Shown: piece by piece, positions 9,540 through 18,417 of the stretch
Layout of the letters: each line of letters begins with the position of its first letter
Numbering within the stretch: position 1 is the stretch's first letter
NCBI RefSeq assembly: GCF_024054565.1
Contig: NZ_JAMXLR010000092.1
Location: 310,001-374,000 of the forward strand
DNA: 64,000 nt
Direction: 5' to 3'
From: Aeoliella straminimaris
GTDB taxonomy: Bacteria > Planctomycetota > Planctomycetia > Pirellulales > Lacipirellulaceae
Notes under the pieces: generated by a model
Seen by the model: only the letters and a program-made list of their open reading frames with translations
What the model was told of the DNA's origin: nothing
Database searches by the model: none
Program-made: the position numbers and the translations under genes

Positions 9540-9614
9540 GCGTTTGCTCGGGCGGTGTGCGGGAAAGGCCAGTGGGCGGCGGGATGCGGCTGGCGAGCGT
9601 CATCGTGAGGACGG

Positions 9615-11453
9615 CTACGGTGCGGCCTCCTGGCGGAAATCGAAGACCATGAAGTGCAGCCCCGTGTCGGTGTCGAGCAGGTAGCCCCCCTTGGGCACGA
9701 GGTACTTCTGAATTACCTCGAACGGTGGCAGTTCGCTCCGCTCCAGTACGTCCAGGAAACCTGCCGCGGCGGCAGAATTTTCTCCCCAGTTGGCCAGGTT
9801 GTCGCGGGTGGAGTCCGCCTGCGACAAGTCGTACCAGTGTCGGATCGCCTCGGCGGGGTTGTCGTAATAGAACAGGGCCAACTGGCGGCCCCGTGTCAGA
9901 CGTTCCACGCGGCTTTGGATCACCTTGTACTCGATCGAGTCCGCCAGGCGTGGCCGGGTGCCCTGGTGGGTTTCGATCAGCACCTCCATCAGGGAGGTCG
10001 ATGTGGTGAATATCAGGGTATCGTCCAGCACACCGAAGCTGGGGGTCATGAATCGCTCTTCTTCCGGACGATCACGGGCAAAGCGAGGAGTGAAGAAGTA
10101 GTACTTCAGGCCACCGAACTCGCGTTCTTCGAGCTCGCCTTTGTCTTCAGCGACGGTCGCCAGCGCTTTGCTGGCGAGTTCGGGATCGAGCAGCGTGACG
10201 CAGATGGCCCGCTGTTCGCCGACGGCCCGCCCCGGCTCGTTGAAGCTGGTGAGCGTCGATGCCCGCCCGGCCAGGTTGTTGATAAACACTTCGCGGAAGT
10301 CGATGCCCAGTTGATCGGAAATGTTGGCTTCGATCGAATCTTCGAAGGCTCCTTCGTAGCGGAACTGGTCGACCAGTTGAATCAGTCGTTCGTAGATGCC
10401 GGGGGCATCCATGTAGGTAGTGGAATAGCCGTTCACTTTGGCCGGCACGTAATCGGGAGGCGTAATGTCGCCGTCTTTGAATCGCAGCAGTGTCAGCACG
10501 CCGGACCGCGGGTTGTCGAGCAACAGGTGCACGTGGGTGAGCGAGTCCCACTTCTCGGTGGCAAACGTGGCGGTACCACCAACGGCCAGGATGCCGTCGA
10601 GTCCCAATGCCGGGAACGTGGCGAGCGCCATGCCGGCGCCGAAGTTGCCACGGAAGACGCGCCGCATCGTGGTGATCGGATCGACGTAGAACAGGATTTG
10701 CGGTGGCTCTTCCAGCTGCGTGCTGCACTCTCGCAGAATCGCTTGAAAGTGCTGGTTCTCCGCCAGGCTTCGCTCGCCAGGCAGTGGCTCGCCGGACGTC
10801 ACGGCTTCTTCATCCGTGTCCTCGGTCGGCTCGACCACCGGGGCACGCCCAGCCCAGCGCTCCAGCACATGCTCGAGCAGCACTTCGTCGTTGCTGCCGA
10901 CCAGGCAGGTATCTTTTACGAAATAGCCGAAGCTCGACGCGCGATCGTTCCCACGGCGGACCACCGTGAGTTGCTCGCCATTCACGTCGGAGCGTTCGAC
11001 GACCATGGCTTCCTTCTCCCACCGTTCGTCAAGTTTATCTGTGAGGAAGTCGACGTCGACCTGTTGACCGTCGAAGTCAGCCAACACCAACACCCCGGTG
11101 TCGGCCTCACCCCGGTCGATTACACCAATGGCGATCTCGCCTTTGGGAACGTGTGCCAGGTCGTCCCAGTTGAAACCGGCGTCCTCGGCGGAATTGTCGT
11201 CGAACTGCTGGCCGGCAAACGCCCAGGTTTCCTGGATAAACGGCGCCACCTCCGGATCGTCCAGCATCTGGCCAAAACCGGTGGTGCGGAACCGCTCGTA
11301 CAACTCCCGGCCATGGGCCACCCGCAGGAAGGCCAGCGTTTCGTGGGGGAACAGTCGCATGGCCGTGGGGCGCTCGGTTTGTCCCAGCGTGGTGCTAGCT
11401 GGCAGCAGAATTGCGGCAATGAGGAAAACCGGCAAAATTTGGCGGGGTTTCAT
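9615..11453 (-). CDS. Secreted protein of unknown function (DUF3352-like)
   Basis: A 612-residue protein with a clear signal peptide (ILPVFLIAAILLPASTTLGQ). The mature part has phrases seen in planctomycete DUF3352-like proteins (LFPHETLAFLRVAHGRELYE, VPKGEIAIGVIDR, a later FGYFVKDTCLVGSND) and an acidic linker (VEPTEDTDEEA). No catalytic motif is visible. It lies downstream of nothing obvious on its strand and is divergent from the BON-domain gene, with 144 bases between. GGAAGG about 10 bases before the ATG serves as ribosome binding site. Likely periplasmic. A 899-codon frame on the opposite strand is an artefact of this gene's codon bias. Confidence 0.65.
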   Translation of the reverse strand: MKPRQILPVFLIAAILLPASTTLGQTERPTAMRLFPHETLAFLRVAHGRELYERFRTTGFGQMLDDPEVAPFIQETWAFAGQQFDDNSAEDAGFNWDDLAHVPKGEIAIGVIDRGEADTGVLVLADFDGQQVDVDFLTDKLDERWEKEAMVVERSDVNGEQLTVVRRGNDRASSFGYFVKDTCLVGSNDEVLLEHVLERWAGRAPVVEPTEDTDEEAVTSGEPLPGERSLAENQHFQAILRECSTQLEEPPQILFYVDPITTMRRVFRGNFGAGMALATFPALGLDGILAVGGTATFATEKWDSLTHVHLLLDNPRSGVLTLLRFKDGDITPPDYVPAKVNGYSTTYMDAPGIYERLIQLVDQFRYEGAFEDSIEANISDQLGIDFREVFINNLAGRASTLTSFNEPGRAVGEQRAICVTLLDPELASKALATVAEDKGELEEREFGGLKYYFFTPRFARDRPEEERFMTPSFGVLDDTLIFTTSTSLMEVLIETHQGTRPRLADSIEYKVIQSRVERLTRGRQLALFYYDNPAEAIRHWYDLSQADSTRDNLANWGENSAAAAGFLDVLERSELPPFEVIQKYLVPKGGYLLDTDTGLHFMVFDFRQEAAP

Positions 11454-11597
11454 GGTAGAGTGCCTTCCATTGGAGGATTGCGGTGCGATAGCAGTTGGCC
11501 GGGTGGTCGATGCATACGTTATAATTCCCGACAGAGCCGACCGTTTATCCTACCCCGGAATGGGGGCAGAAGTTTCCACCGTTTTACGGAGTTTACG

Positions 11598-12353
11598 ATG
11601 ACCCAGCGAATGTGGACCGTGGCGCTATTCGCCGCCACTGCCGGAATGTTGATCGGCGGCCACGCGGGGGCACAAGGATTTGGCGGCGGGGGCCAGACCC
11701 CCACTGGCTCGAACCTGACCAGCGGGTTGGGATTCGGCAACGCCTCGTTTGGAAGCAACTCCGGAATGGGCTCGATGGGGGGCGGCGCAGGAGGCTTCGG
11801 CTCGGGAGGCATGGGAGCCGGGGGCTTCGGCTCCGGTGGATTCGGCCAGGGGGGCGGCCTGGGGCAGGGCGGTCTCGGAGCCGGCGGCTTTGGCGGTGGG
11901 CTGGGCGGCCAGCAGCAGGGCGGATTCATCGGTCGCGACAGCGCCGAAGTCGCGTCGATGTTCGAGAGCATGTCCCGCCAGGGATCGCAAAATGCCAATC
12001 GCACTCAGCGTCGCAACAACAACAATAACCGCGGCCGCGATAACAATTCGGGTAGCACGGCCCAGCAACGGGTCCGCGTGCAATTAAAGGTGGGCTTCGA
12101 CGTGCCCGATGCCGCCACCAGTCCCATGGCGACTGCACTATCCGAGCGGCTGGCGAGAGTGCTCGAAGAACGCAGCGTCTCAGACTTCGATTTCACCGTT
12201 AACGATGGCAACGTTGTCTTGACGGGCGTCGCTGACGACAGCTTCGAGCGAATGCTTATTGAGAAATTGATCAGCCAACAACCGGGCGTTGTTAATGTAG
12301 CGAACCAAATGACCGTGGCTGAAGGGATTGACGCACCGACTCCCCAGGAGTGA
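11598..12353 (+). CDS. Exported Gly-rich protein with C-terminal BON domain
   Basis: A 251-residue protein. The start at 11598 is set by GGAG 6 bases upstream and by the signal peptide (MTQRMWTVALFAATAGMLIG, ending near GAQG). Residues ~23-120 are Gly-rich with repeated GGFGSGG-type units, followed by an Asn/Arg-rich linker (RRNNNNNRGRDNN). Residues ~160-245 look like a BON domain: LSERLARVLEE, then FTVNDGNVVLTGVADD and ISQQPGVVNVANQMTVAE. BON domains bind lipid or other envelope surfaces, so an outer-membrane-associated role is likely. Its last 62 bases overlap the convergent lipoprotein gene. Confidence 0.8.
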   Translation: MTQRMWTVALFAATAGMLIGGHAGAQGFGGGGQTPTGSNLTSGLGFGNASFGSNSGMGSMGGGAGGFGSGGMGAGGFGSGGFGQGGGLGQGGLGAGGFGGGLGGQQQGGFIGRDSAEVASMFESMSRQGSQNANRTQRRNNNNNRGRDNNSGSTAQQRVRVQLKVGFDVPDAATSPMATALSERLARVLEERSVSDFDFTVNDGNVVLTGVADDSFERMLIEKLISQQPGVVNVANQMTVAEGIDAPTPQE

Positions 12354-13389
12354 GGTACTTGACACTCGTACCTACGGGCGTTGGCTGAAAAGCCCCTGTT
12401 GGCGACGCGCCGTTCGCCGGTGTCGTGTTCGCGGTGTTCGCAGCAGCCGGGTACCCCCCCCCCATCGAAGCTGCCGCCGACGGAGCGACCGTGGTGGTCG
12501 TACCAAGCGGAGCGGTGTTGTGCGGAGTGACTGTCGTCGCTGGTGCCGCGGCTCGAGTGGTGACAGGTGTGATAGCCCTGGTTGCAGGCGTCATGGTCGG
12601 CGAGGTGACCGAAGGTGTGGTTGTACTGGGGGCTGTCTTGAGTGGCTTCGCCGAGGTGGGCGAAATGGTGCCCGGCGAACGATTCATGAACTTGCCCGGC
12701 AGCGAGATGGTGGTCGTCGTCATCGTCTGCTTCTTCTCGGGCACAGGCTCCATCTTCACTTCGGTGGCCGGCGCGTTGGTGTAGAACGACGTCTGCTTCA
12801 CATCCGACTTGTTTTGTTGCTGTTCCGCAATCATGGTTTCATCGCGTGGCGCACCTGGAAGTCGTTGGCGAGTTTGATCGCTCACAACGAGCCCGCCCCC
12901 CTGGAGGGGCTCGAAGCGGGCGATCAAACTCACTTCCGACTGTGGTCCCCCCGCCGCGTCCCACGGCAACCACACACTGTACGACGGTCCGATTTCCGAT
13001 TCGCTATGATGTCGGGCAAATTGCTCCGGCGGGAACACATATCGTTTGCTCGGACGATGATCGGTGGCCTCGCGGCCGTCCTCGGCAAAGGCATAAACCA
13101 CCAGTTGGCCTTCCACGCGGATGGGCTTGGTCGAGGCGCGGTCGTAGAAGAACAACCGCCCGCCGAAGCCCCGTGTTCCCTCTCCATTGCGATGCAGTAC
13201 CGCCTCGGACCAGGTGGCGACCACCCGCTCGGGCTTGCCGTACTCCGCGTTTTCCTCCGCGCCCAGCACTTTGGGCAGGGGATTCACGCTCGAGAGCTTC
13301 TCGCCGGTTGACTGACATCCCACGCTGACGGCCACCAGGCCACAGGCGAGCATTGCAAGCAGATATGGAAAGTGAAGGTATCGATTCAT
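12292..13389 (-). CDS. Lipoprotein with Thr/Pro-rich tail, last gene of the secretion cluster
   Basis: A 365-residue protein. The ATG at 13389 is preferred over a TTG four codons earlier. The signal peptide ends in lipobox VSVGC (Cys25), giving a lipid-anchored protein. Residues ~45-180 form a folded domain (PERVVATWSEAVLHRNG, GFGGRLFFYDR, EGQLVVYAFAEDG). From ~195 the chain is low complexity, rich in Thr, Pro and Ala. It sits 49 bases downstream of gspD and is probably co-transcribed. A secretin-accessory (pilotin-like) role is possible from position only; sequence gives no direct support. It overlaps the BON-domain gene tail to tail by 62 bases. Confidence 0.72.
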   Translation of the reverse strand: MNRYLHFPYLLAMLACGLVAVSVGCQSTGEKLSSVNPLPKVLGAEENAEYGKPERVVATWSEAVLHRNGEGTRGFGGRLFFYDRASTKPIRVEGQLVVYAFAEDGREATDHRPSKRYVFPPEQFARHHSESEIGPSYSVWLPWDAAGGPQSEVSLIARFEPLQGGGLVVSDQTRQRLPGAPRDETMIAEQQQNKSDVKQTSFYTNAPATEVKMEPVPEKKQTMTTTTISLPGKFMNRSPGTISPTSAKPLKTAPSTTTPSVTSPTMTPATRAITPVTTRAAAPATTVTPHNTAPLGTTTTVAPSAAASMGGGYPAAANTANTTPANGASPTGAFQPTPVGTSVKYLTPGESVRQSLQPRSFGSLH

Positions 13390-13438
13390 GGCAGTCAACA
13401 ATTGCTGGCGGATAAGTGAAGTCAGCGATGGCCGAGCA

Positions 13439-16400
13439 TTACTGAGGTTTGACCGGAGGTAGCATCCGGATGGCCGGTTGCTCGTAGTTCACCTGCTCGG
13501 CTTCGGGCTGACGGACGGGCCCGCTGGTGGGCTGAGGAGCCTCGACAGGTGTCGGTTCAAAGCCGGGGTTTACCACATCGTACGACTCGCCCGGGACCAC
13601 CGCCGGACTGCCCGGCATGTAGGGGCCCTCGCCGGTTGGCGTCTGGTACTGCAGTTCGCCGTCGGTGGGGATCTCGGTGGGGTAGCAGCTTGGTGCATCG
13701 GCGCTGGTCCAGTCGTCGCAGCGGCTACGCAGACCACTCGGTCCGTTCAAGCTCACCACATCGCACAACACCCAGCTCATGCGAGCCGATTCAACCTGCT
13801 TGATCATGTCGGCGTCCTGCTCGCTGCGAATCACGCGAGGCGTGAGGATAATCAACAGTTCGCTCCGCTGTTCCGACACGGCGTCGTAGCGGAACAAGTC
13901 GCCCAGCAGCGGCACCTCCGAAAGAATGGGCACCCGGCGGTGTACGTCGAACGATTCCTTGGCCAACAGACCGCTCAGCACGATGGTCTGTCCCGAGGCG
14001 GCGGCCACTGTCGAGTAGGCCGTAATCTGGTCGATACGCGGTGCGCGGACCACGCTGCCGTCGACACCGGTGAAGATGGGAATACCTTCGGCCTCGGAGC
14101 CAACTTTGGACTTCTCGGCTTGGATTTCCATCACCACCATGCCGTCAGGGCTCACCCGCGGACGAACCTGCAGGATGATACCAACATTTTCGTACGTCAC
14201 CGAGTTGGTCTGGCCAAAAGTGGTGACCTGCGTACTCTGGACGCGAGGCACACGTTGACCCACCTGAATGATGGCTTGCTGGTTGTCGAGGGCCGTGACT
14301 TGCGGACGGCTGAGCACTTCCAGCCGGCGGCTTTCCTGCAAGGCCCGCAGCAAGGCACTCACGCTGTTGCTACTGGCCGAGAACACGAAGCCACCAAAGC
14401 CCAGCTCGGGATTGATGCGGTTCAGGGCAAAGTTCGACAACCCCTGTGCGGCCACGTTGCCGGCGTTGGCCAGGGCCGCGGTGCTGCCGTTGTTGCCGAG
14501 GGACTGATTGTTGAAATTGAAACCAGGTAGCAACGGAGAGTTGACGATGGTCTGTTGCTCGGTTGTCACCGTTGCACCACCGGCCGACTGGGTGGTGGTG
14601 GTCGTATCGATGGTTTGGATTTCGTCCAGCAGCGATCGATCGAACAACAGCGAGTCCTGCAGACCAAGCTCGACGCCGAATTCGTCGGTGTCGTTCAACC
14701 GTACTTCGGCGATCAGCACCTGGATCACCACCATGGCCGGGCGTTCGTCGAGTTCGTCCACCAAAGCGGCAATCTCTTCGAAGTAGCGTGGCGTGGCACT
14801 GACGATCAGGCTGTTGCTGACCAGTTCGGGTACGATCACCACTTCGCGTTCAATCTGTTCGAACGGGCTGATGGCCAGCTCGGCGGCGGCCTCGGCCTCC
14901 CGCTCGGTCCGCAGCCACTCGTTCAGAGCGAGTGCCACGTCTTCGGCGGGCGAGTTCTTCAGGCGGTACACCTCGGTCTTGCGTTGCCGAGTGTCGCTGG
15001 CATCCAGTTGCAGCAGGATGGCGTACACCACGGCCAGGTCGGCGCGAGTGCCCGCAGCGATGATGCTGTTGGTCCGCTCGTCGACCGAGAACTGCAGACG
15101 TACCAGCGAGTTATCACCAGCCGCCAGCCCCGCCGCGGCGCCATCTTCGGTGTCGCCAAACAGCTCACGCAGCATCTCGGCCAGGCTCACTGCGTCGCCG
15201 TTGACGATGGTGAACACCTTGATCTCGGCTTCGGCGTTCGGCACCGCATCGAGTTGTTCGATCAAGGCGGCGATCAGCTCCATGCTCTCGCTGGGGGCGG
15301 TGACCACCAGAGAGTTGGCTTGCGAATCGGCAGCCACGCGAATGTTGGCCAGCACACCCGACTCGAGTCGGCGCTGGTTCTCCGGATCGATGGTCACGAA
15401 CCGCAGGGCGGAGACCCGGGCCGAGATGGCCGAGGCACCTTCCTGTGCGGCTCCCTCTTCGCGAGCCAGCACGGCCGAACGCAATACCTCAGCCAGTTCG
15501 GTGGCGAGGGTATTCTTCAAGCGGAATACGCGTACCTCGTCCACGGCCGTACCACGGTCGACATCCATTTTCCGCACCATCGCGGCGATTTCCGACAGAT
15601 TGCGTGGTCCGGCGCTGACAAACAGCGAGTTGGTGCGGAAGTCGGCCACCACCGTTGCTTTGGGAATGAGCGCTCCGACGTTTTCGTCATCTTCGCCCGC
15701 CTGATCTTCCAGGTAGGCGTCGATCATCTGCTTTACGTCACCAGCCACGGCGTGCTTGAGTGGGAATACCTCGAAGCGGGTGGTCGGTTCCACCGGCAGA
15801 TCCAGGCGTTTTACCAGGTCGATGGCGGTCGTCACGTTCTCGGGACGTCCCACCAGCAACAGCGAGTTCGGGCTGCCCAGCGGCGTAATGCTCACGGTGC
15901 CGGTACGCGGGCCGAGCACTTGCGAATACACCCGATCCAAGAGCGCAGCCATCGCGGTGCTTTCCAGATGCTGCAGCGGATAGACCTCGATCGAGGGCAC
16001 CGTTTCGGCAGTTACTCGTTCGATGCGATTGATGATGGCCATCACCCGCTCGACATCGCGCTTGTTACCCTTGATCAGGATAATGTCGAGGCCTTCGACA
16101 AATTGAATCTGTACCGGGCCCAGCAATGCCCCTTCGACTTCGTCGGGCGAGATGGTAGCGTCGTTGCCAGCGGTAAATGGTACCGCGGCTACCGCGTCTT
16201 CCTCGTCCGTGGCGCCGGTTTCGTCTTGTGGTTGAAACATCAGGCTGGCTGTTTGCGCCCGGGCCCGCTTGCTGGTCGTGCCGCCGCCGGAATGCTGTTG
16301 GACGATGTCCAGCGCCTGGCGAACCTTGGCGTCGGCCTCGGGTTTGGTGGTCACCACCTGAGTGACACTCGTGGGAGTATTGGGGGCGTCCATTGCCTTC

Positions 16401-17248
16401 AGCACGTTGCTCCAGGCACGTACCTGGTCGGCAGGGCCCTGAATCTGTACATCGCCGCTGGTGCGGTCGGCATCGACCAGTACGCCCGCGCCCGGAATCA
16501 TCTCCACGCGGAACACCAGTCGTTGACCATTGCCGCCGGTGGTAGAGGGCAGGGGACGGCTCAGCAGTTGTTCGAGCCGCTGATGCAACGAGTCGCCATT
16601 CATGCTGCCGAGTTGCAGTCTCGCCGAAGGACCGGTGCCGGCGGTTTGGTCGGTAGGAGTGGGCAGCTTCCGAATCTCGCTCTGCGGATTGTTAGCCGCG
16701 GGAGCAGCCGCCGGTTGTTGAGGGGCAGTGAGTGTCAGTTGAGCGGCCACGAACTGATGCAGGCTATCGGGGCCCATCACCAGCAGTTGGCTGGTGCGAT
16801 CGTCGAAGGCGATTCGCGAGCCCTCGGGTGCCTGAAACTGGCTGGCCCAGGTGGCGGCATCCTTGCTACGTTGGTGAGGTACCGGGTACGCCCGCAGGTA
16901 GCTGCCTTCGTTGCCGCCGGCTGCCGGAGCGGCCACCGGCTGATCGATGCGAGCGAGCAGACCCTGGATGGACGCCAGTTGCTGTTCGGTGGCTTGCACC
17001 AGCAGGCGATTTGCCTCTTGGTCGGCAAAAACCACGCTTCTGGTGTCGCCCGACAACACGTTGCGCGCCTCGGCGGCAGCGGTGTCCAGGTCGATGTGTT
17101 TGACGGAGAAAGCCTGCTGTTTCAAGCCAGACTGCTGGGCAGGAGCCCGGCCGCAACAGGCCAGTCCCAGCAGCAGCGAAGCCAGAATAATTGAGGCAAG
17201 ACTAAGTCGATTCGTTTTGTGGTAGGTAGGCCCGTCCATGTGCCGCAT
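13439..17248 (-). CDS. gspD: Type II secretion secretin GspD, enlarged N-domain array
   Basis: A 1269-residue secretin, about twice the usual size. A signal peptide spans ~12-38 (ASIILASLLLGLACCGRAPAQ). A long series of periplasmic N-type repeats follows, each with the pattern VFPLKHAVAGDVKQMI / NSLFVSAGPRNLSEIAAMV; I count at least six. The secretin core starts near 835 (MVVIQVLIAEVRLND) and includes RPQVTALDNQQAIIQVGQRV and VPILSEVPLLGDLFRYD (~1085-1105). A Pro/Glu-rich tail follows. It forms the outer-membrane pore of the type II machine. Extra N-domain repeats are seen in other planctomycete secretins, to my recollection. GGAAA lies 9 bases before the ATG. Confidence 0.93.
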   Translation of the reverse strand: MRHMDGPTYHKTNRLSLASIILASLLLGLACCGRAPAQQSGLKQQAFSVKHIDLDTAAAEARNVLSGDTRSVVFADQEANRLLVQATEQQLASIQGLLARIDQPVAAPAAGGNEGSYLRAYPVPHQRSKDAATWASQFQAPEGSRIAFDDRTSQLLVMGPDSLHQFVAAQLTLTAPQQPAAAPAANNPQSEIRKLPTPTDQTAGTGPSARLQLGSMNGDSLHQRLEQLLSRPLPSTTGGNGQRLVFRVEMIPGAGVLVDADRTSGDVQIQGPADQVRAWSNVLKAMDAPNTPTSVTQVVTTKPEADAKVRQALDIVQQHSGGGTTSKRARAQTASLMFQPQDETGATDEEDAVAAVPFTAGNDATISPDEVEGALLGPVQIQFVEGLDIILIKGNKRDVERVMAIINRIERVTAETVPSIEVYPLQHLESTAMAALLDRVYSQVLGPRTGTVSITPLGSPNSLLLVGRPENVTTAIDLVKRLDLPVEPTTRFEVFPLKHAVAGDVKQMIDAYLEDQAGEDDENVGALIPKATVVADFRTNSLFVSAGPRNLSEIAAMVRKMDVDRGTAVDEVRVFRLKNTLATELAEVLRSAVLAREEGAAQEGASAISARVSALRFVTIDPENQRRLESGVLANIRVAADSQANSLVVTAPSESMELIAALIEQLDAVPNAEAEIKVFTIVNGDAVSLAEMLRELFGDTEDGAAAGLAAGDNSLVRLQFSVDERTNSIIAAGTRADLAVVYAILLQLDASDTRQRKTEVYRLKNSPAEDVALALNEWLRTEREAEAAAELAISPFEQIEREVVIVPELVSNSLIVSATPRYFEEIAALVDELDERPAMVVIQVLIAEVRLNDTDEFGVELGLQDSLLFDRSLLDEIQTIDTTTTTQSAGGATVTTEQQTIVNSPLLPGFNFNNQSLGNNGSTAALANAGNVAAQGLSNFALNRINPELGFGGFVFSASSNSVSALLRALQESRRLEVLSRPQVTALDNQQAIIQVGQRVPRVQSTQVTTFGQTNSVTYENVGIILQVRPRVSPDGMVVMEIQAEKSKVGSEAEGIPIFTGVDGSVVRAPRIDQITAYSTVAAASGQTIVLSGLLAKESFDVHRRVPILSEVPLLGDLFRYDAVSEQRSELLIILTPRVIRSEQDADMIKQVESARMSWVLCDVVSLNGPSGLRSRCDDWTSADAPSCYPTEIPTDGELQYQTPTGEGPYMPGSPAVVPGESYDVVNPGFEPTPVEAPQPTSGPVRQPEAEQVNYEQPAIRMLPPVKPQ

Positions 17249-17457
17249 CGCTCATTTTCCAGTTTTAGCGTGACTTCACGATACGCGCCCCAGCCGCTCG
17301 ATGAGCTTGGCCGCGCACGCCGCCCCTACGATCTCTGCGATCGTCACTACCGGAATAATCGGTAAGGTTTACCAGGCTCCGCCAACCTTTTTGCGTCTAC
17401 ACGTATGGGATAGACGAAGAAAATGCACTTCTGGGAGTGCGCGCAGTGGCAGCACAG

Positions 17458-18417
17458 CTAGCTGCCAGCGGCCGTGGAGGGAAGCTGACGGCCATCGGTG
17501 AGCTTTTCGCCCATGCCAATCTCGATGACGTCGCCTTCTTCGGTCTCGACGACCAATTGCTTCGCCTCGACTCGCACTACCTTGCCTTTGAATTGGCCGA
17601 CCTCGATGTCGTCGCCCGCATGCAGGCGGAGTCGATCGGGCCAGGTGCGGACCGTGACCCACGCTTGATAGCGGTCGCCCACGCTCACCACGCCTGTCAG
17701 AAACGCGAATTCGGCTTCGTTAAACCGTGGTGGTGGAGGAGTGGTGTCGCGCTTCGGCTCGTCCTTCCCGACGGGCGGGCGTGCCGGCGGAGGAGGCTCG
17801 TAGGCCACAAACGGATTGCGCTCGACGATCCGTTCCACGTACTCGTCGGCCGATGCTAGCGCCAGCCGATCGGACTCGCCCTCGTACAGCCCGGACTGAC
17901 GAGCCACGCCATCCACCACCAAGGCTTCGACGGTGAGCATCATCTGCAGGCTGCGACTACTAACGGGGGTCAGCGTCATCGACGTGATCTTGTGCAACTG
18001 TCCGCTGCGATAGAAGCTGTCCAAGAACCGGACTACGGCATCGGCCCGACCGTCCGCGGTGACCTGATAGCTGATTGCCTGGTAGGCGTTGCTTCGTTGG
18101 CCGGTCCGCTGAGGCACCACGTCGTCCACGTCCAGGCGAGCGTCCTGTAGCTGCTTGATCAGCCAGCCGCGGTACTCCGATTTGGCTACCGCCAAATCAG
18201 CCGGCAACGATTGCTTGCGCCACTCGCGCAGTTTGTCGACTTTGATGCGGGCCTGCGTCCGCTGGAGAAAGACATTCTGCGAGTCGCTCTCAGCGGCCGT
18301 GCGGCGGGTCACGGCGGAGTCGCGCCAGGCCGCGTACTTCTGCCAGGTCCAGTTTCCTCCCCATAGGATGACCAGCAGTGCCACGGCGGCCCCGAGTTTC
18401 TTTTCGCGATCGTTCAT
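17458..18417 (-). CDS. PilO/GspM-like inner-membrane protein with GspC/PilP-like C-terminus
   Basis: A 319-residue protein. A single N-terminal membrane helix (KLGAAVALLVILWGGNWTW, ~7-25) is followed by a coiled-coil stretch (~30-65) and an alpha/beta region (to ~165) with the layout of PilO/GspM. A Pro-rich linker (PPPPARPPVGK) leads to a C-terminal beta domain (~240-310; FLTGVVSVGDRYQAWV, DDIEVGQFKGKVVRVE) resembling the homology region of GspC or PilP. It overlaps the upstream PilM/GspL-like gene by 4 bases and precedes gspD. It may combine the GspM and GspC roles linking the inner-membrane platform to the secretin. Confidence 0.72.
   Translation of the reverse strand: MNDREKKLGAAVALLVILWGGNWTWQKYAAWRDSAVTRRTAAESDSQNVFLQRTQARIKVDKLREWRKQSLPADLAVAKSEYRGWLIKQLQDARLDVDDVVPQRTGQRSNAYQAISYQVTADGRADAVVRFLDSFYRSGQLHKITSMTLTPVSSRSLQMMLTVEALVVDGVARQSGLYEGESDRLALASADEYVERIVERNPFVAYEPPPPARPPVGKDEPKRDTTPPPPRFNEAEFAFLTGVVSVGDRYQAWVTVRTWPDRLRLHAGDDIEVGQFKGKVVRVEAKQLVVETEEGDVIEIGMGEKLTDGRQLPSTAAGS

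Noticed and set aside
9654..11597. Very long plus-strand open frame that runs into the BON-domain gene
   Set aside because: It is antisense to a secreted protein with a clear signal peptide; the translation lacks any recognisable domain, and the real plus-strand gene begins at 11598 with its own ribosome site and signal peptide.
14555..17194. An 879-codon plus-strand frame opposite gspD
   Set aside because: It mirrors the GC-rich codons of gspD. The minus-strand product is an unmistakable secretin.
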